A stretch of DNA of 64,000 nucleotides from Rhizobium album (GTDB lineage: Bacteria > Pseudomonadota > Alphaproteobacteria > Rhizobiales > Rhizobiaceae): the NCBI RefSeq assembly GCF_003122325.1, contig NZ_QFBC01000015.1:62001-126000 (forward strand), read 5' to 3'. The notes under the pieces are model-generated. The model saw only the letters and a program-made list of their open reading frames with translations. It did not search any database and was not told the origin of the DNA. Positions 60,736 to 64,000 of the stretch are shown here, in pieces (position 1 is the first letter of the stretch; each line of letters begins with the position of its first letter). Made by a program: the position numbers and the translations under genes.

Positions 60736-62753
60736 GCCATTCTCTCCTTCATGCGAGCGGCACCCGCCGAAATCAACCGGTCGGCGATGATGGCGATGAA
60801 GGCGACGGCCAGGCCGGCGACGATCCCGCGCCCGGTATCCGCCTTGGTGAGCGCGATGTAGACCTCCTGGCCGAGATCGCGGGTGCCGACGAGCGCGGTG
60901 ATCACCAGCATCGACAGGGCGAACATGATCGTCTGGTTGAGCCCGAGCAGGATTTCCGGCAGCGCCAGCTTGAGCTTGATCTTCATCAGGATCTGACGCG
61001 GGGTGCAGCCCATGGCCCGCCCGGCCTCGACCACCTGCGGATCGACCCGCTGCAGCCCGAGCACCGTGTAGCGGATCGCCGGCGCGACGGCGTAGGCGAC
61101 GATGGCGATCATGGCGGTGAAATCGCCCACCCGGAACAGCATGACGACCGGCATCAGATAGACGAAGGAGGGCAGGGTCTGCAGCGTGTCGATGACCACC
61201 TGCAGCCAGCGCCACAACCGCTCGCGCTCCGAAGCCAGGATGCCGAGCGGAATGCCGATCAGGCTGGCGACGATCACCGAGATGCCGCAGAGATAGACGG
61301 TGATCATCGCCTTTTCCCACTGTCCGGTGGCTGCGATCAGAAAGGAGAGCATGCCCGCCGTCAGCGCCAGCCGGAGCCCGCCGAGGCGGTAGCCGGCAAG
61401 CGCCAGCAAAAGCACGACGCCGAGCCAGGGCAGTTCGCCGAGAAAACGCTTGAACGGCACCAGCACGTTAAGCAGGACGAGGTTGCGCAGCGCTTCAAGC
61501 GCGTCGAAGAAATTGACGTTGATCCAGCGCACCACCTCGTTCCAGAAGCCGCCGGTGGAGAGCGTCCATGCTTCCGGAAAGGTTTGCAGCGGCGGGATGA
61601 TCAACCCGAGCACGAAGCCGACGACGATGATGGCGAGGCTGGCGACGAGATAGGGATGGCGGGCGACAATCGATCTACGTTTTCCGGCAGGCAACGGCGC
61701 GCCGGTCTTTTGCGCCAGAGCCTGGCTGAGCCGGTCAAGGGCGACGGCGAGGGCGACGATGGCGAAGCCGGCTTCCAGCCCGGCGCCGATATCGAGGCGG
61801 CGCAGGGCGCCCAGCACATCGAAACCGAGGCCGCCGGCGCCGATCATCGAGGCGATGATCACCATGTTCAGCGACAGCATGATCACCTGGTTGACGCCGA
61901 CCATCAGCGCGTCGGCTGCCGACGGCACCATGATCTTCCATGTCATCTGCCGGCGCGAACAGCCGACCATATGGCCAAGATCGCGGATTTCCGAGGGCAC
62001 GGAGCGCAGGCCGAGCACGGTGATGCGCGCCATCGGCGGCAGGGCGTAGATCAGCGTCGCGACGATCGCCGCCGTCGGCCCGAACCCGAAGAAGAACAGG
62101 ATCGGCACCAGATAGGCGAAAACCGGAATGGTCTGCATCAGGTCGAGCAGCGGCGTCAGCGCCTTCTCGAACAGCGGCCAGCGATAGGCGCCCAGTCCGA
62201 GCAGCAGACCGAGCACGACGCCGATCGGCACGGCGACGAGGATGGAGGCCAGCGTCACCATGGCGCTGGTCCACTGGCCGAAGACGATCAGGAAGCCGAA
62301 GCAGGCGGCGACCAGAACGGCAAGCCGCCGCCCCCCGGCATAATAGCCCGCCAGCGTCACCAGCATCAGCACGGCGATATAGGAGAGCGGCGGAAACACC
62401 TGCACGGCGCTCGATCCCTGCCCCGAGAGGAAGCCGGTCGCAAGCAGGCTGAGCGCCAGCCGGTAAGGCACGTCGATGACGGCGGCGATGAAGCGGGTCA
62501 GGTCCGTGAAGGTGAAGAGGCCGAACGTGGCGTCGTCCAGCAGCCATTTCGTCCAGCGGCCGATATGGCGGGCGGCGGGGATCTGCCACGCCTTGGGATA
62601 ATCGAAAGCCCATTTCGCCAGACCGGGACCGATCTGCCAGACGATCAGCAGCAGCGCCAAGGCACCGCCGAAGACCAAAGCGTCACGCGTGCCCGTGCTG
62701 CCGGGAAGGGCGGTGTCGTGAACATCGATGCGGTCGGTTGGCGCGTGCGTCAT
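60732..62753 (-). CDS. Glycine betaine/choline-type ABC permease, two ProW-like domains fused
   Basis: 673 residues made of two tandem permease modules (about 1-345 and 360-673). Each has the conserved coupling stretch: module 1 VPSEIRDLGHMVGCSRRQM with IGAGGLGFDVL, module 2 VDPQVVEAGRAMGCTPRQIL with VGTRDLGQEVY. The LLDLMQTIPVFAYL / VIDTLQTLPSFVYL pair is the ProW helix before the loop. A single protein can therefore form the whole channel. The ATPase gene stop is 2 bases upstream of its ATG, and its own stop overlaps the kinase start. Confidence 0.92.
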   Translation of the reverse strand: MTHAPTDRIDVHDTALPGSTGTRDALVFGGALALLLIVWQIGPGLAKWAFDYPKAWQIPAARHIGRWTKWLLDDATFGLFTFTDLTRFIAAVIDVPYRLALSLLATGFLSGQGSSAVQVFPPLSYIAVLMLVTLAGYYAGGRRLAVLVAACFGFLIVFGQWTSAMVTLASILVAVPIGVVLGLLLGLGAYRWPLFEKALTPLLDLMQTIPVFAYLVPILFFFGFGPTAAIVATLIYALPPMARITVLGLRSVPSEIRDLGHMVGCSRRQMTWKIMVPSAADALMVGVNQVIMLSLNMVIIASMIGAGGLGFDVLGALRRLDIGAGLEAGFAIVALAVALDRLSQALAQKTGAPLPAGKRRSIVARHPYLVASLAIIVVGFVLGLIIPPLQTFPEAWTLSTGGFWNEVVRWINVNFFDALEALRNLVLLNVLVPFKRFLGELPWLGVVLLLALAGYRLGGLRLALTAGMLSFLIAATGQWEKAMITVYLCGISVIVASLIGIPLGILASERERLWRWLQVVIDTLQTLPSFVYLMPVVMLFRVGDFTAMIAIVAYAVAPAIRYTVLGLQRVDPQVVEAGRAMGCTPRQILMKIKLKLALPEILLGLNQTIMFALSMLVITALVGTRDLGQEVYIALTKADTGRGIVAGLAVAFIAIIADRLISAGAARMKERMA

Positions 62754-62755
62754 CG

Positions 62756-63769
62756 TCAGCCCCGCATCATCAGGTCGACGACGTCGTTGCGGGTGAGGAT
62801 GCCGCTCGGCCTGCCTTCGGCATCGACCACGCCGATCGTTTCACCCGTGCCTGCAAACAGCGGTGCCGCCTCGGCGATGGTCGCGCGTTCGCGAATGGTG
62901 GTTGCGGGAAAGGCCGCCTCGACGGCACGCATGATCGAGCCGGCGCGGATCACCTTGGCGCGGGCGATATTGCGAGTGAACTCCGCCACATAGGGCGTCG
63001 CCGGATTGAGCACCAGTTCCTCCGGCGTACCGGCCTGGACCACGACGCCGTCCTTCATGATGGCGATGCGGTCGGCAAGACGGATCGCCTCGTCGAAATC
63101 GTGGGTGATGAAGACGATGGTCTTCTGCAACGCTGCCTGCAGCCGCAGGAATTCGTCCTGCATTTCCCGCCTGATCAGCGGGTCGAGCGCCGAAAAAGGT
63201 TCGTCGAGAAACCAGAGTTCCGGCTCGACGGCCAGCGAGCGGGCAATGCCGACCCGCTGCTGCTGGCCACCGGACAACTGCCGCGGAAAGACGTTTTCCT
63301 TGCCCGAAAGCCCGACGAGCTCGATCATTCGCCGGGCGCGTTCCTCCCGCTGCCGGCGGTCGACGCCCTGGACCTCAAGCGGGAAGGCGACGTTGGCAAG
63401 AACGGTGAGATGCGGCAGCAGGGCGAAATGCTGAAAGACCATGCCCATCTGGTGGCGGCGGATCTCGATCATCCGCGCCTCGCCGGCATCCAGCAGATTT
63501 TCACCGTTGAAGAGGATCTCACCCGAGGTCGGCTCGACAAGGCGCGAAAGGCAGCGCACCAGCGTCGATTTTCCGGAGCCGGACAGGCCCATGATGACGA
63601 AGATTTCGCCGGTTCTGACATCGAGATCGACATTGCGCACCGCCGGAACCATGCCTGCGGCAATCAATGCCTCGATATCGGGCGCATTGCCCGCGCGCAG
63701 CCGGTCGCGAGCGCCGGCGCCGAATATCTTCCAGACATTGCGGCAGACGAGTTTTGTTTCGGAGGTCAT
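62756..63769 (-). CDS. Glycine betaine-type ABC transporter ATPase (ProV/OpuAA-like) with CBS tail
   Basis: 337 residues. GLSGSGKSTLVRCLSRL is the P-loop, VFQHFALLPHLTV the ProV-type Q-loop, LSGGQQQRVGIARSL the signature, WFLDEPFSALDPLIRR Walker B and VFITHDFDEAI the H-loop; all are intact. The C-terminal 70 residues end in ILTRNDVVDLMMRG, a CBS-like segment that in OpuA/ProV proteins senses ionic strength. The N-terminal ahead of the NBD (residues 1-50) is the usual ProV extension. GGAGG is right before ATG 63769. Confidence 0.93.
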   Translation of the reverse strand: MTSETKLVCRNVWKIFGAGARDRLRAGNAPDIEALIAAGMVPAVRNVDLDVRTGEIFVIMGLSGSGKSTLVRCLSRLVEPTSGEILFNGENLLDAGEARMIEIRRHQMGMVFQHFALLPHLTVLANVAFPLEVQGVDRRQREERARRMIELVGLSGKENVFPRQLSGGQQQRVGIARSLAVEPELWFLDEPFSALDPLIRREMQDEFLRLQAALQKTIVFITHDFDEAIRLADRIAIMKDGVVVQAGTPEELVLNPATPYVAEFTRNIARAKVIRAGSIMRAVEAAFPATTIRERATIAEAAPLFAGTGETIGVVDAEGRPSGILTRNDVVDLMMRG

Positions 63770-63820
63770 GAAATTTCCAGTGAGCGGACGGCCCCGAGGC
63801 CATCGAAAGCTGGCAGGGAA

Positions 63821-63857
63821 TGGCGCCCCCTCCGGGCAGGGATTGGAGGAGGCGCCA
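63821..63857 (-). other. Intercistronic hairpin between binding-protein and ATPase genes
   Basis: TGGCGCCCCCTCC (63821-63833) pairs with GGAGGAGGCGCCA (63845-63857) over 13 bp with one mismatch and an 11-base loop. On the minus-strand transcript it lies 11 bases after the binding-protein stop and 51 before the ATPase start. It matches the hairpins after the two other binding-protein genes (6687 and 42833). Confidence 0.6.
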
Positions 63858-63868
63858 CTGCCTTCACG

Positions 63869-64000
63869 TCATTTCTTGATCCATTCGGACCAGCGGGCTT
63901 CGTTGGCGGCAATCCATTCGGCCGTCACGTCCTCGACCTTCTTGCCGTCGAGATCGACCTTGGCGATCATGGCGCCCATTTCGTCGTTGTCGAGCTTGAA
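63869..64000 (-). CDS. Glycine betaine-type ABC substrate-binding protein, C-terminal end (cut by window)
   Basis: The last 43 codons plus stop of a gene that starts outside the window. The tail reads MGAMIAKVDLDGKKVED, then AEWIAANEARWSEWIKK, the usual end of ProX/OpuAC-type periplasmic binding proteins (a helix with two Trp and a lysine end). It is the first gene of the operon continuing with the ATPase, fused permease, kinase and oxidoreductases. The ligand-binding residues are outside the window. Confidence 0.75.
   Translation of the reverse strand, partial: FKLDNDEMGAMIAKVDLDGKKVEDVTAEWIAANEARWSEWIKK

Noticed and set aside
1-64000. CRISPR arrays, IS elements, tRNA/rRNA genes, phage or integrase genes
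   Set aside because: Looked for by eye; no spaced repeats, transposase motifs, terminal repeats, tRNA cloverleaf ends or rRNA stretches were seen.

Overview
The base composition (GC-rich), the dense operons with 4-bp ATGA/TGATG overlaps, and the gene content suggest an alphaproteobacterium of the Rhizobiaceae type (Rhizobium, Agrobacterium or a relative). That content is several CUT2 sugar ABC systems, a peptide-type ABC system, a glycine-betaine-type ABC system, dimethylglycine-dehydrogenase-like enzymes, RND and Emr pumps, and LacI, DeoR, GntR and LysR regulators. Many uptake and catabolic clusters with few housekeeping genes would fit a secondary chromosome or megaplasmid; this is inference. 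I see no rRNA, tRNA, CRISPR array, IS element, phage gene or replication origin.

Layout. 1-3450: the end of a CopC/CopD-like copper protein, a PQQ-type sugar dehydrogenase, an NAD-dependent epimerase and Ogt. 3601-14375: an operon from a promoter overlapped by 9-bp tandem repeats, with amidase, peptide-type ABC transporter (SBP, two permeases, fused double ATPase), DeoR regulator, M20 amidohydrolase and two choline/aminoglycoside-kinase-like proteins. 14678-21424: a CUT2 ABC operon in which one permease is fused to a strictosidine-synthase/SMP-30-like beta-propeller, followed by a second free propeller and the ATPase. 21520-25935: a LysR regulator, an aldehyde dehydrogenase, an SDR and a tartrate/isopropylmalate-type dehydrogenase. 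26014-29635: OtsA, a 66-residue orphan and a membrane EAL phosphodiesterase. 29872-33108: a MarR-EmrB-EmrA drug efflux operon. 33317-38300: an RND pump operon (adaptor, pump, TetR) with a clear upstream operator dyad. 38564-46390: mannonate dehydratase, a LacI regulator, a tautomerase and a second CUT2 operon preceded by two TAGCGCTA operators. 46430-51362: small genes, a hydrolase, an FCD-GntR regulator with a dyad at its start codon, CynX-like and EamA transporters and a cysteine hydrolase. 51388-54053: a fused E1 2-oxoacid dehydrogenase divergent from an Lrp regulator. 54058-64000, minus strand: one long operon running from a betaine-type binding protein (cut by the window end) through ATPase, fused tandem permease, kinase, DMGDH-like oxidoreductase and a second, frameshifted DMGDH-like gene to another kinase.

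Themes. Four small-molecule-kinase-like proteins sit inside two transporter/catabolic operons, one with amidases and one with N-demethylating oxidoreductases. This suggests that amino-alcohol or betaine-like substrates are imported, phosphorylated and taken apart. The permease-propeller fusion suggests a lactone or sugar-acid pathway in which uptake is physically tied to hydrolysis. Three of the binding-protein genes are followed by strong intercistronic hairpins. Functions beyond family level are inferred from context.
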